Positions 34,135 through 42,706 of a stretch of DNA of 64,000 bases are shown here, in pieces. Source of the DNA: Streptomyces marokkonensis (GTDB taxonomy: Bacteria; Actinomycetota; Actinomycetes; Streptomycetales; Streptomycetaceae); NCBI RefSeq assembly GCF_008312835.1, contig NZ_VSKS01000001.1, forward strand, positions 1 to 64,000, read 5' to 3'. The notes below the pieces were generated by a model that was given only the letters and a program-made list of their open reading frames with translations, was not told where the DNA came from and made no database searches. A program made the position numbers and the translations under genes. Each line of letters opens with the position of its first letter. The first letter of the stretch is position 1.

Positions 34135-34467
34135 TCAGGAGCCGGCTGCCGGAGTGTCCTCGCGGTGGATGAACGTCGTCAGCAGGTCACCGACAGGGTG
34201 GTCGGCCTCGCTGGGGTGGCGCAGGGCGACGGTGGAATCGATCGTGTAGCGGTTGCGGCGGCCGACGCGCGTGCGCGTCAGGTATCCGGCCGTTTCGAGG
34301 TCGGCGACGATCAGCTGTACGGCGCGTTCGGTGATGCCGATGCGCTCGGCGACGTCCCGGAGCCGCGCATCGGGGTCCTGGGCGAGGGCGATCAGGACGC
34401 GGGCGTGATTGGTCAGGAACGTCCACTGGTCGCCACGTGCGGAGGAGGGCCGGCTCATGGCCTTCAT
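34135..34467 (-). CDS. Winged-helix transcriptional regulator (MarR/ArsR-like)
   Basis: Residues 15-85 of this 110-residue protein give a winged helix: NHARVLIALAQDPDARLRDV, recognition helix GITERAVQLIVADLETAGYL, wing TRTRVGRRNRYTID. No sensor domain or cysteine switch is seen; the rest is short and charged. The ATG at 34467 or the ATG at 34458 could be the start. It faces the palindromic elements at 34500-34533 and sits between the two UspA-like genes, so local control by this protein is likely but not shown. Confidence 0.8.
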   Translation of the reverse strand: MKAMSRPSSARGDQWTFLTNHARVLIALAQDPDARLRDVAERIGITERAVQLIVADLETAGYLTRTRVGRRNRYTIDSTVALRHPSEADHPVGDLLTTFIHREDTPAAGS

Positions 34468-34499
34468 GATACGAAGCGGCCTTCGCCTGACCAAGAGCG

Positions 34500-34546
34500 T
34501 TTCGCGAAATAGAATTGGCGAAAAAATTTTCGCGTAACTCTTGACG
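34500..34546. promoter_or_regulatory. Double palindrome and -35 element, copy 2, divergent operator
   Basis: A perfect 10-bp palindrome TTTCGCGAAA (34500-34509) and a second, GCGAAAA-AA-TTTTCGC (34518-34533), are followed by GTAACTCTTGACGG, the same arrangement as at 33500. The right half-site TTTCGCGTAAC is the same as the inferred half-site of copy 1. The segment lies between the winged-helix gene (-) and the second UspA-like gene (+), as an autoregulatory operator would. Confidence 0.65.
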
Positions 34547-34619
34547 GGTTTCAGGCGCCGAGTGATGCTGAAGACATCCCCCGATGTCCTCTCTCGTCCC
34601 CGTTGAAGGGGGTTTCTCG

Positions 34620-35255
34620 ATGTCCGTCCGCACCCGGACCCGTCCCGCCGCGACCGACGCCCCGGCGCTGCCGGTCTCCCTGCCGCACCCGGTCACCGCG
34701 CTGGTCACCGACCGGCCCGACGATCTCGCCGTGGTGGACGCGGCGGTCCGTCTGGCCGCCGCCCGCAACGCACCGGTGCTGCTCGTCGCCGTCGCGTCCG
34801 CCCGGCGGCAGCCGGCCGACCGCACCCGCGCGGACGCGCAGACGGACCTGGCGCCCCTGGCCCGGGTGCTGCCCCGGCTGCGCAGCGCCGGTGTCGGCTA
34901 CATCCCCGTCGTCCATCACGTTCCGGCTCCCGGCGACGGACGGATACGGCCCCGGGCCGCGGACGGGGTGCTGGCGCTGGCCGTGCGTCACCACTCGCCG
35001 CTGGTGGTCGCCTCCAGCCGGGGACCGGCGGGTCTGGACGCGCACAGCCTGACCGAAGCCTCCGCCCTGCGGGGAGGCCCCTTCGTCCACGCCATCGCGC
35101 CCGGCCTCTCGGACGGCGCCCGCCGCGGATGCCGGCACGTCCCGGCGGATCCGTCGCCCTCCGGGGCGCGCACCGTGTGGACACCGGCCCCGCAACGCCC
35201 GCCCGCCATCTCCGCCCTCCGACCCCGCCCGAGGAACTCGATGTCCCATGAATGA
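34620..35255 (+). CDS. UspA-like protein, paralogue 2
   Basis: A 211-residue paralogue of the gene at 33578: PVTALVTDRPDDLAVVDAAV, APVLLVAVASA, SSRGPAGLDAHSLTEASALR, GGPFVHA. The canonical UspA nucleotide motif is again altered (SRGPAGLD in place of GxxGxxxxxxxxxGS). A Pro/Arg-rich C-terminal tail of about 55 residues is unique to this copy. ATG at 34620 with AAGGGGG ahead. Its stop overlaps the terC-type start by 8 bases, so translation is coupled. USP-like fold is an inference. Confidence 0.6.
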   Translation: MSVRTRTRPAATDAPALPVSLPHPVTALVTDRPDDLAVVDAAVRLAAARNAPVLLVAVASARRQPADRTRADAQTDLAPLARVLPRLRSAGVGYIPVVHHVPAPGDGRIRPRAADGVLALAVRHHSPLVVASSRGPAGLDAHSLTEASALRGGPFVHAIAPGLSDGARRGCRHVPADPSPSGARTVWTPAPQRPPAISALRPRPRNSMSHE

Positions 35256-36297
35256 TCTGTCGTTCACCGTCCCGCTGTGGGTGTGGGCCGCGGTCTCGCT
35301 CGTCATCGCCGTCATGCTCGCCGTCGATCTGCTCGCCCACCGCGACAACCACGTCATCGGGTTCAAGGAAGCGGCCGTCTGGTCCGGGGTGTGGATCGCG
35401 ATCGGCCTGGCCTTCGGCCTGGTCCTGCTCGCGTGGCAGGGCGGAGAGGTGTCTTCCACCTACTACGCCGGATACCTGATCGAAAAGGCACTGTCGATCG
35501 ACAACGTCTTCGTTTTCGCCCTGGTCTTCTCGTTCTTCGCCGTGCCCGACGCCTATCAGCACAAGGTCCTGTTCTGGGGTGTCATCGGCGCTCTGGTGTT
35601 CCGGCTGGTGTTCATCTTCGTCGGCGCCGAACTGCTGCAGCTCTTCTTCTGGACCGCCTACCTGTTCGGCGCGTTCCTCATCTGGACCGGCTACAAGATG
35701 GCCGTCTCCAAGGACGAGGAAGTGCATCCCGACCGCAACATCGTCGTCCGCCTGGTCAAGAAGATCGTCCCCACCGACCCGACCTTCCACGGTGGCCGGT
35801 TCTTCACGAAGATCAACGGGCGGCGTGTGGCCACCCTGCTTTTCGTGGCCCTGGTGGCGATCGAGGCCACCGACCTGATCTTCGCCGTCGACTCCGTCGC
35901 CGCGATCCTCGCGATCACCACCAACACCTTCCTGGTGTGGACCGCCAACGCCTTCGCGGTGCTCGGCCTGCGCAGTCTGTACTTCTGCCTGGCCGGGCTG
36001 CTGCGCCGCTTCGCCTACCTCCACTACGGGCTCGCGGTGCTGCTCGCCTTCGCCGGCGTCAAGCTGATCCTCTCCGAGACCCCCGTGGGCAAGCTGCCCA
36101 TCCCCCTCACCCTCGGTGTCATCGTCGTCACGATCACGGTGTCCATCGGCTGGTCCCTCATCGCCACGCGTGACGACCACGGCGACCACGGGGGCACCAC
36201 GCCGGGTGCGGGCATCGCGGGCGGAGCCGAAACCGGCCGGGCGACCGGGTCGGGCTCCGCCCCCTCTGCCCGCTCGCACGGTACGGAGCCCCGCTGA
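35248..36297 (+). CDS. TerC-family integral membrane protein
   Basis: A 349-residue protein with about nine helices. TerC/Alx signatures are clear: EKALSIDNVFVFALVFSFF and VALVAIEATDLIFAVDSVAAILA, each with the conserved acidic residues that bind metal. TerC proteins act in manganese export and metallation of secreted proteins in other bacteria; the substrate here is unknown. The last 45 residues are polar (Gly/Ala/Ser). ATG at 35248 lies inside the end of the UspA-like gene. Confidence 0.9.
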   Translation: MNDLSFTVPLWVWAAVSLVIAVMLAVDLLAHRDNHVIGFKEAAVWSGVWIAIGLAFGLVLLAWQGGEVSSTYYAGYLIEKALSIDNVFVFALVFSFFAVPDAYQHKVLFWGVIGALVFRLVFIFVGAELLQLFFWTAYLFGAFLIWTGYKMAVSKDEEVHPDRNIVVRLVKKIVPTDPTFHGGRFFTKINGRRVATLLFVALVAIEATDLIFAVDSVAAILAITTNTFLVWTANAFAVLGLRSLYFCLAGLLRRFAYLHYGLAVLLAFAGVKLILSETPVGKLPIPLTLGVIVVTITVSIGWSLIATRDDHGDHGGTTPGAGIAGGAETGRATGSGSAPSARSHGTEPR

Positions 36298-36330
36298 CCG
36301 TCGCGGTCACTGCCCGCTCCACCGCTCTCG

Positions 36331-36358
36331 CGCAGGCGCCGCACCCGCGGCGCCTGCG
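36331..36358. terminator. Strong hairpin between convergent genes
   Basis: CGCAGGCGCCGC and GCGGCGCCTGCG form a perfect 12-bp stem around ACCC. There is no T run, but the stem is strong; it would separate the terC-type gene and the FAD hydroxylase. Confidence 0.7.
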
Positions 36359-36413
36359 GCCCGTTGTCCGTGCCCGAGGCCGACGCGGTGCGGCGACGAG
36401 CCGGCCCGGAAGC

Positions 36414-38024
36414 TCAGCGCGACGCCGCCCCGGCGTCCGCCCTGGCCTCCGCGTCCGCCTCACCGGGTCCGCCGAGCACCGCCTCGGCCGCCGTGTACAG
36501 ATCCGCCGGACGGACCCCGCTCAGCGCGGTGACCAGGTGACCGTCGGGCCGTACCAGCAGCACGGTGTGGGCCGCCGCGTCCGGGTAGCTCTCGGCCACC
36601 AGCAGTTCGGCCCGGTGCGGCAGCGCCGAGACGGCAGCCGCCAGCCGGGGCATGATCCCGGCGGAGACCCAGTGCCGGCGGTCCCACACACCGGTACCCG
36701 GCGCGATCAGCACCACCAGCAGCGCACCCCGGCCGAGCCGGTCCCGCAGCCGGACGAACGTGCCGTCCTCCGCCGTGACCCGTACGTCCGTCACCGCCGA
36801 GCCGGGAGCCGTGCCGACGGGCGCCTCGCCCTCGAGCCGGCCGGGCGCGAGCGGGGAACCGGCGTACGCCCCCGGGGCACCCAGCGCGCCCTGACCCAGG
36901 TGACCGTCCATCAGGAGCGTGTCGTGCCCCCGTGCCGAGCCGGGGACGTAGGAACGCAGCCCTCCGCCGCCCCGCACCAGCGGCAGCGCCTGGTCGGCGG
37001 CGCGCAGCCGGGAGGCGACGATCGCCCGGCGCTCGGTCTGATAGCTGTCGAGCAGCGCCTCGTGCGGACCGTGGTGCCAGGCCAGGGCCAGCTTCCAGGC
37101 GAGGTTGTCGGCGTCGCGGAGCCCTTCGTCCAGCCCGTGTGTGCCCAGTGAGCCGAGCAGGTGGGCCGCGTCCCCGGCGAGGAACACCCGGTCGGCCCGC
37201 CAGCGCCGGGCCAGCCGGTGGTGCACGGTGTGGACCCCGGTGTCCAGCAACTCGTACGGCGGCGTCGGACCGCCGGCCCAGCCGGCCAGCGTCTCCCGGA
37301 CCCGGGTGATCAGCAGCTCGGGCGTGACCAGGTCCTTGCCCGGCAGCAGCCAGTCCAGGCGCCACACCCCGTCCGGCAGCGGTCGCGCGGTGATCTCCCC
37401 GGCCGAGGGCCCGGACGTGCGCCACGGCGGCATCCGGTGCAGCAGCGCCTCGTCGTGCCAGGGGAGCTCGGCGCGCAGCGCGGCCACGGCGTGACGTTCC
37501 ACCGCGGTGCGGCCCGGGAAGCGGATGTCCTGGAGCTTGCGCACGGTCGAGCGCGGACCGTCGCAGCCGACCAGGTAACTTCCGCGCCACCACGTGCCCG
37601 TCGAGCCGCGGGTGTGCGCGGTCACGCCCGAGGGTTCCTGCTCCATGGTGTCCAGCCTGCTGTCGACGGCGATCCTGACGAGCCGTTCACCGGCGAGGGC
37701 CCCGCGCAGGGCACCCGTCAGGACGTGCTGGGCGATGTGCAGGGGAGCGGGATCGGTGTCGCCGAAAGCGACCTCGCGCGTCACCTGCTTGCGCCGCATC
37801 GACCGCCATCCGGCCCAACGGGCACCGGCGTGCGCGAGCGGCACGCCGGTCAGCCGCTCCATGAGCGCGGCGGTGTCCTCACGCAGGACGACGGTGCGCG
37901 CCGGACGGGGTTCGTCCTTGCCCGGCCCTTCGTCGAGGACGACGCACGGCACCTCCTGACGTGCCAGCGCCAGTGCCAGCGTGAGCCCGACGGGCCCCGC
38001 TCCGACGACGATCACCGGGTCCAC
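36414..38024 (-). CDS. FAD-dependent aromatic hydroxylase (PHBH/MhpA-like)
   Basis: A 536-residue flavoprotein. FAD motifs: VIVVGAGPVGLTLALALA (GxGxxG, near residue 5), VGCDGPRSTVRKL (DG), and RVFLAGDAAHLLGSLGTHGL (GD). The C-terminus (about 400-520) is the thioredoxin-like extension of the MhpA/PheA class. Such enzymes hydroxylate phenolic substrates using NAD(P)H and oxygen. The GTG at 38024 gives a start next to the Rossmann motif; a longer frame reaches 38162 but shows no useful features. It stands alone between strong hairpins; a -35-like TTGACG at 38134-38139 may be its promoter. Confidence 0.85.
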   Translation of the reverse strand: MDPVIVVGAGPVGLTLALALARQEVPCVVLDEGPGKDEPRPARTVVLREDTAALMERLTGVPLAHAGARWAGWRSMRRKQVTREVAFGDTDPAPLHIAQHVLTGALRGALAGERLVRIAVDSRLDTMEQEPSGVTAHTRGSTGTWWRGSYLVGCDGPRSTVRKLQDIRFPGRTAVERHAVAALRAELPWHDEALLHRMPPWRTSGPSAGEITARPLPDGVWRLDWLLPGKDLVTPELLITRVRETLAGWAGGPTPPYELLDTGVHTVHHRLARRWRADRVFLAGDAAHLLGSLGTHGLDEGLRDADNLAWKLALAWHHGPHEALLDSYQTERRAIVASRLRAADQALPLVRGGGGLRSYVPGSARGHDTLLMDGHLGQGALGAPGAYAGSPLAPGRLEGEAPVGTAPGSAVTDVRVTAEDGTFVRLRDRLGRGALLVVLIAPGTGVWDRRHWVSAGIMPRLAAAVSALPHRAELLVAESYPDAAAHTVLLVRPDGHLVTALSGVRPADLYTAAEAVLGGPGEADAEARADAGAASR

Positions 38025-38256
38025 GGCGCGGCGCCCCCTGCCCGGAGTGACGTCCGAAGGGACGTGGAGGAACGGGAAGATGGAGCAGGGTGCACGATCA
38101 CAGAACGTATGCAACCTATTGCCGGTGCTTGCGTCAAGTGACCGAAGGCCAGTGGCGATCATGAAGTGGGGCAGGCGCCCGCCCCTTCACTTGACTGTTC
38201 ATCACATGAGTCCGGGGCGCACCGCTCATCCGCACCATCGGTGTCGGCCGGCGACT

Positions 38257-38303
38257 CGACATGACTGTGGCCCGCCGGGAAACGGCGGGCCACAGTCATG
38301 TCG
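38257..38303. terminator. 21-bp perfect hairpin after gluD
   Basis: A perfect 21-bp stem (38257-38277 with 38283-38303) encloses GGAAA. It lies 16 bases past the gluD stop codon and between gluD and the FAD hydroxylase promoter, so it probably ends the gluABCD transcript. The 294-base gap shows nothing else. Confidence 0.8.
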
Positions 38304-38318
38304 GGCGTCAGGCGGGCG

Positions 38319-39221
38319 TCACTTCTCCGCGCCGGCCCCGTGGGTGCCCCCGACCTCGGCCGCGTTGAGGTCGTCGACGTCCTCCACGCCGAGCACGGCG
38401 CCCGTGCCGCGCTTGCTGCGGCGCAGGCGTCCCTCGAGCCAGGAGGCGAAGGAGGTGAGGATGAAGTTGAGGACGATGAAGATGACCGCCACGACGATGA
38501 AGCTGGGGATGACGTTGGCGTAGTTGGCCGCCAGCGTGCCGCGCGAGTTCAGCAGCTCGGTGAAGCCGAGCATCACTCCGCCCAGCGCGGTGTCCTTCAC
38601 GATGACGACCAGCTGGCTGACGATCGCCGGGAGCATCACCGTGACGGCCTGCGGCAGCAGGATGCTGCTCATGGTCTGGCTCTTGCGCAGACCGATCGCC
38701 TGGGCCGCCTCGCTCTGCCCCTTGGGGAGGGCGAGGATGCCGGCCCGGACCACCTCGGCGAGGACCGAGGCGTTGTAGAGGACCAGGCCCGTGACGACCG
38801 CGTACAGCGGCCTGTCCGCACTGCTGACGCCCGTGGAACGGGCGAAGAACTCGTTGGCGAACAGCATCAGCAGCAGGACCGGGATGGCGCGGAAGAACTC
38901 GACCACGGCGCCGGCCGGGACGCGCACCCAGCGGTGGTCGGACATCCGTGCGATGCCGAGGACCGCGCCCAGCGGGAGGGCGATGACCATGGCGAGGCTC
39001 GCCGCCTTCAGCGTGTCGGCCAGGCCCGGAAGCAGGTACGTCGTCCATGCGTCGGCCGTGGTGAAGGGCTTCCACAGGGACCACTCCAGCTGGCCCTTGT
39101 CGTCCAGCACCTGCCAGACCCACCACAGCACCAGGGCGAGCAGGACGAAGAAGACGACCGAGAAGATCAGGTTGCGCCGCTTGGCCTTCGGGCCGGGGGC
39201 GTCGTAGAGAACAGAAGTCAT
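38319..39221 (-). CDS. gluD: Glutamate ABC transporter permease GluD
   Basis: A 300-residue permease with about five helices. The binding-protein-dependent transport signature EAAQAIGLRKSQTMSSILLPQAVTVML is clear (EAA loop for the ATPase). The long loop after the first helix (LDDKGQLEWSLWKPF) is typical of amino acid permease partners. ATGA overlap with gluC. Last gene of gluABCD. Confidence 0.9.
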   Translation of the reverse strand: MTSVLYDAPGPKAKRRNLIFSVVFFVLLALVLWWVWQVLDDKGQLEWSLWKPFTTADAWTTYLLPGLADTLKAASLAMVIALPLGAVLGIARMSDHRWVRVPAGAVVEFFRAIPVLLLMLFANEFFARSTGVSSADRPLYAVVTGLVLYNASVLAEVVRAGILALPKGQSEAAQAIGLRKSQTMSSILLPQAVTVMLPAIVSQLVVIVKDTALGGVMLGFTELLNSRGTLAANYANVIPSFIVVAVIFIVLNFILTSFASWLEGRLRRSKRGTGAVLGVEDVDDLNAAEVGGTHGAGAEK

Positions 39222-39895
39222 CGCTTCACCGCCAGGCGCTTGCTCAGCCAGTTGAGGATCAGGCCGGTGGGCAGGGTCAGTACCACGAACCCGAAGGCGA
39301 AGACCGCGCCGATGAGCAGCGTCTGTGCCTCGTTCTCGATCATTTCCTTCATCAGGAGCGCGGCCTCCGCCACACCGATGGTGGCCGCCACGGTGGTGTT
39401 CTTGGTCAGCGCGATCAGCACGTTGGCGAGTGGCCCGATGACCGAGCGGAACGCCTGCGGCAGCACGACGAGCCGCAGCACCTGGCTGAAGCTCAGTCCG
39501 AGGGCCCGAGCCGCCTCCGCCTGCCCGACGGGCACCGTGTTGATGCCGGAGCGGATCGCCTCGCACACGAAGGCGGCGGTGTAGGCGACGAGACCGAGCA
39601 CGGCCAGGCGGAAGTACTTGAGTTCGAAGTCGTCCGGCGCCCCCATCGTCACGCCGAAGATGTCGGCGAGGCCGAGCGACGTGAAGACGATGATGACGGT
39701 CAGCGGAATGTTCCGGACGATGTTCACGTAGGCGGTGCCGAAGCCGCGCATCAGCGGCACCGGGCTGACCCGCATGGCCGCCAGCAGGGTGCCCCAGATC
39801 AGCGATCCGATGGCCGAGAAGACGGTGAGCTGCACCGTGACCCAGAAAGCGCCCAGCAGGGACGGGTCGTCATAGTCTGAAAGAAAGTCGAACAC
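39218..39895 (-). CDS. gluC: Glutamate ABC transporter permease GluC
   Basis: A 225-residue permease of the His/Glu/Gln/Arg family with about five helices and EAA loop AEAARALGLSFSQVLRLVVLPQA. Pairs with GluD. GTG start at 39895, after a 129-base gap from the gluB stop, and ends in the gluD start. Confidence 0.9.
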   Translation of the reverse strand: MFDFLSDYDDPSLLGAFWVTVQLTVFSAIGSLIWGTLLAAMRVSPVPLMRGFGTAYVNIVRNIPLTVIIVFTSLGLADIFGVTMGAPDDFELKYFRLAVLGLVAYTAAFVCEAIRSGINTVPVGQAEAARALGLSFSQVLRLVVLPQAFRSVIGPLANVLIALTKNTTVAATIGVAEAALLMKEMIENEAQTLLIGAVFAFGFVVLTLPTGLILNWLSKRLAVKR

Positions 39896-40024
39896 GATCT
39901 CCCGCGCTTCCGGGTGTGTGACGTACGTGGCGGACGTGGCGCGCCGCCGCCGGGGGACGGGTGGGCGGCGGCGCGTCTGCGGATCCCCGCGTCGCCGCGG
40001 GGATCCTGCGTCGGCGGAGTCCGG

Positions 40025-40867
40025 TTACTGGACGATCTGGCCGATCTCCGGGGCCTTCTCGTTCTTGTAGTTCGCCGGGCCGAAGTTCTCGTCGACGGCC
40101 TTCTGCCACGAACCGTCGCTGACCATCTTCTCCAGCGCGTCGTTGACCTTGTTCACGGTCTCGGTGTCGCCCTTCTTGACGCCGATGCCGTAGTTCTCGT
40201 TGCTCAGCTTCAGGCCGGCGAGCTTGAACTTGCCCTTGTACTGGTCCTGCGCCGCGTAGCCGGCGAGGATCGAGTCGTCGGTGGTCAGCGCGTCCACCTG
40301 GCCGGTCTGCAGGGCGGACAGGCACTCCGAGTAGCCACCGCGCTCACTCAGCTGGGCCTTCGGCGCGAAGTCCTTCTTGACGTTCTGCGCCGAGGTCGAG
40401 CCGGTCACCGAGCACAGCTTCTTGTCGTTCAGGTCCGTCGCCTCGGTGATGTCCGAGTCGCTCTTGACCAGCAGGTCCTGGTGGGCGAGCAGGTACGGGC
40501 CGGCGAAGTCGACCTTCTCCTTGCGCTCGTCGGTGATGGAGTAGGTCGCCGCGATGATCTTCACGTCGCCGCGCGAGAGGGCGTTCTCGCGGTCGGCGCT
40601 CTTGGTCTCGACCCACTCGATCTGGTTGGGCTCGTAGCCGAGCTCCTTGGCGACGTAGGTCGCCACGTCCACGTCGAAGCCGGAGAAGGAACCGTCCGGC
40701 TCCTTCAGGCCCAGACCGGGCTGGTCGTACTTGATGCCGATCTTGATCTTTTCGCCGCCGCCCGAGGAGGACGAGCCGCTGTCGCTGTCGTCGCCGCCGC
40801 AGGCGGTGGCGGTCAGGGCAAGGGCGAACACGGCGGCCGAGGCGGCGGTGACCTTGCGGAGCTTCAT
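40025..40867 (-). CDS. gluB: Glutamate-binding lipoprotein GluB
   Basis: A 280-residue SBP type 3 lipoprotein. The lipobox LTATACGG at about residues 17-24 fixes diacylation; a Ser/Gly linker follows; the two-lobed body carries GFDVDVATYVAKELG, GDVKIIAATYSITDERKEKV and FAGPYLLAHQDLLV. The ATG at 40867 gives a proper signal. Brings glutamate to GluC/GluD. Confidence 0.93.
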   Translation of the reverse strand: MKLRKVTAASAAVFALALTATACGGDDSDSGSSSSGGGEKIKIGIKYDQPGLGLKEPDGSFSGFDVDVATYVAKELGYEPNQIEWVETKSADRENALSRGDVKIIAATYSITDERKEKVDFAGPYLLAHQDLLVKSDSDITEATDLNDKKLCSVTGSTSAQNVKKDFAPKAQLSERGGYSECLSALQTGQVDALTTDDSILAGYAAQDQYKGKFKLAGLKLSNENYGIGVKKGDTETVNKVNDALEKMVSDGSWQKAVDENFGPANYKNEKAPEIGQIVQ

Positions 40868-40948
40868 GGTGCACATCCTTTGACTGGTGAAGTGATGCGG
40901 CCCGGTCCATGTCCGGTGACGCAGGTCGTCAGGGCGCGGGGTGCGCCG

Positions 40949-41725
40949 TCAGTGGTGCAGGATCTTCGACAGGAAGTCCTTGGCACGGTCGCTGCGCGGG
41001 TTGCTGAAGAACTGGTCCGGCGAGGCCTGTTCGACGACGCGGCCATCGGCCATGAACACCACGCGATTCGCCGCCGAACGGGCGAATCCCATCTCGTGGG
41101 TGACGACGATCATGGTCATGCCGTCGCGGGCGAGCTGCTGCATGACTTCCAGCACCTCGTTGATCATCTCGGGGTCGAGAGCCGACGTCGGCTCGTCGAA
41201 GAGCATGACCTTGGGTTCCATCGCCAGCGCACGGGCGATGGCGACACGCTGCTGCTGGCCGCCGGAGAGCTGAGCGGGGTACTTATCCGCCTGCGCGCTC
41301 ACGCCGACCCGGTCGAGCAGGGCACGGGCCCGCTCCTCGGCCGCCTTCTTGTCCTTCTTGCGGACCTTGACCTGGCCCAGCGTCACGTTCTCGAGCACCG
41401 TCTTGTGCGCGAAGAGGTTGAAGGACTGGAAGACCATGCCCACGTCGGCCCGCAGCCGGGCGAGCTCCTTGCCCTCGTCGGGCAGGGGCTTGCCGTCGAT
41501 GGTGATCGACCCGGAGTCGATCGTCTCCAGCCGGTTGATGGTGCGGCACAGGGTGGACTTGCCGGACCCGGAGGGCCCGATGACCACGACGACTTCGCCA
41601 CGGGCGATCGTCAGGTCGATGTCCTGGAGTACGTGCAACGCGCCGAAGTGCTTGTTGACGCTCTTCAGGACGACCAGATCGCCGGTCGCGGCCACATCTT
41701 CCTTGGCCACCGATACTTCGGTCAT
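40949..41725 (-). CDS. gluA: Glutamate ABC transporter ATPase GluA
   Basis: A 258-residue ABC ATPase. Walker A GPSGSGKSTLCR, Q-loop VFQSFNLFAHKT, signature LSGGQQQRVAIARALA, Walker B VMLFDEPTSALDPE, H-loop VVTHEMGFAR. First gene of gluABCD; energises glutamate uptake. The ATG at 41725 (MTEVSVAKED) is used because the longer frame to 41848 passes through the promoter region. Confidence 0.93.
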   Translation of the reverse strand: MTEVSVAKEDVAATGDLVVLKSVNKHFGALHVLQDIDLTIARGEVVVVIGPSGSGKSTLCRTINRLETIDSGSITIDGKPLPDEGKELARLRADVGMVFQSFNLFAHKTVLENVTLGQVKVRKKDKKAAEERARALLDRVGVSAQADKYPAQLSGGQQQRVAIARALAMEPKVMLFDEPTSALDPEMINEVLEVMQQLARDGMTMIVVTHEMGFARSAANRVVFMADGRVVEQASPDQFFSNPRSDRAKDFLSKILHH

Positions 41726-41791
41726 CGCTCTCAGGCTCCGTCCTCCTCGGTTTCGGAGGACAGTAGTAATCCTCCAGACCTGCGTCATTAC

Positions 41792-41833
41792 ATCTGAGGG
41801 GAATCTGAGCATCACGATCCGATAGCAATCGGA
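41792..41833. promoter_or_regulatory. Candidate GluR operators upstream of gluA
   Basis: ATCTGAG occurs twice (41792-41798, 41803-41809), exactly 11 bases apart, the spacing typical of OmpR/PhoB-family regulators on one DNA face. Next to it TCCGAT-AGCA-ATCGGA (41818-41833) is a perfect inverted repeat. They lie 67-108 bases upstream of gluA. Assignment to GluR is inference. Confidence 0.5.
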
Positions 41834-41940
41834 CACCTGTCGTAGCACTTGTGAGCAGGGCTCATATCGGCCGGGTAACGGTACGAAAGCGCAACCGGAA
41901 CCCTCTTGACGTCGTCCTCATGCATCGGCGTCACTGCAAG

Positions 41941-41958
41941 GTGCACGCGCGCGTGCAC
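41941..41958. promoter_or_regulatory. 18-bp perfect palindrome upstream of gluR
   Basis: GTGCACGCGCGCGTGCAC is fully self-complementary and lies 53-70 bases before the gluR GTG start, followed by GCGTTTTTG. It may be an operator of another regulator or a weak bidirectional terminator or attenuator. Confidence 0.5.
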
Positions 41959-42010
41959 GCGTTTTTGTACACAAGGAGATCGTACGGCCGATGAATGGAA
42001 GGGGGCCCTG

Positions 42011-42697
42011 GTGAGACTGCTTCTCGTCGAGGACGACAACCACGTCGCCGCCGCCCTGTCGGCGGTGCTGGCGCGGCACGGATTCGACGTCACCCATGCG
42101 CGCAGCGGCGAGGAGGCCCTCCAGGCGCTCGTTCCCGGAGGCGAGGGCTTCGGCGTGGTGCTGCTCGACCTGGGGCTGCCCGACCAGGACGGCTACGAGG
42201 TCTGCGGCAAGATCCGCAAGCGCACCAGCACTCCGGTGATCATGGTCACCGCGCGGTCCGACGTCCGCTCCCGCATCCACGGCCTCAACCTCGGCGCCGA
42301 CGACTACGTGGTCAAGCCGTACGACACGGGGGAGCTGCTCGCGCGGATCCACGCCGTCAGCCGGCGCAGCGTCCACGAGGAGGCCACGGGCAGCACGGAG
42401 ACCGAGCTGCGCCTCGGCCCCGTCCGCATCGAGCTGCCGACCCGCCAGGTCAGCGTGAACGGTTCGGTCGTCCAACTGACCCGCAAGGAATTCGATCTGC
42501 TCGCCCTGCTCGCCCAGCGGCCGGGGGTCGTCTTCCGCCGGGAACAGATCATCAGCGAGGTGTGGCGCACCAGCTGGGAGGGGACCGGGCGCACCCTGGA
42601 GGTGCACGTCGCCTCCCTGCGCGCGAAGCTGCGCATGCCCGCCCTCATCGAGACCGTGCGCGGCGTCGGCTACCGGCTCGTCGCGCCCGGGGCGTAG
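42011..42697 (+). CDS. gluR: GluR-like OmpR-family response regulator
   Basis: A 228-residue protein: receiver (about 1-115) with LLVEDD, Asp in VVLLDLGLPDQDG and YVVKPYD, and an OmpR/PhoB winged-helix domain (about 130-225, RKEFDLLALLAQRPGVVFRR and TLEVHVASLRAKL). Its position next to gluK and divergent from gluABCD matches S. coelicolor GluR, which activates gluABCD in response to glutamate. GTG at 42011 chosen; the frame is open upstream but without homology. Confidence 0.82.
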   Translation: MRLLLVEDDNHVAAALSAVLARHGFDVTHARSGEEALQALVPGGEGFGVVLLDLGLPDQDGYEVCGKIRKRTSTPVIMVTARSDVRSRIHGLNLGADDYVVKPYDTGELLARIHAVSRRSVHEEATGSTETELRLGPVRIELPTRQVSVNGSVVQLTRKEFDLLALLAQRPGVVFRREQIISEVWRTSWEGTGRTLEVHVASLRAKLRMPALIETVRGVGYRLVAPGA

Positions 42698-42706
42698 CGG
42701 GGCCGG

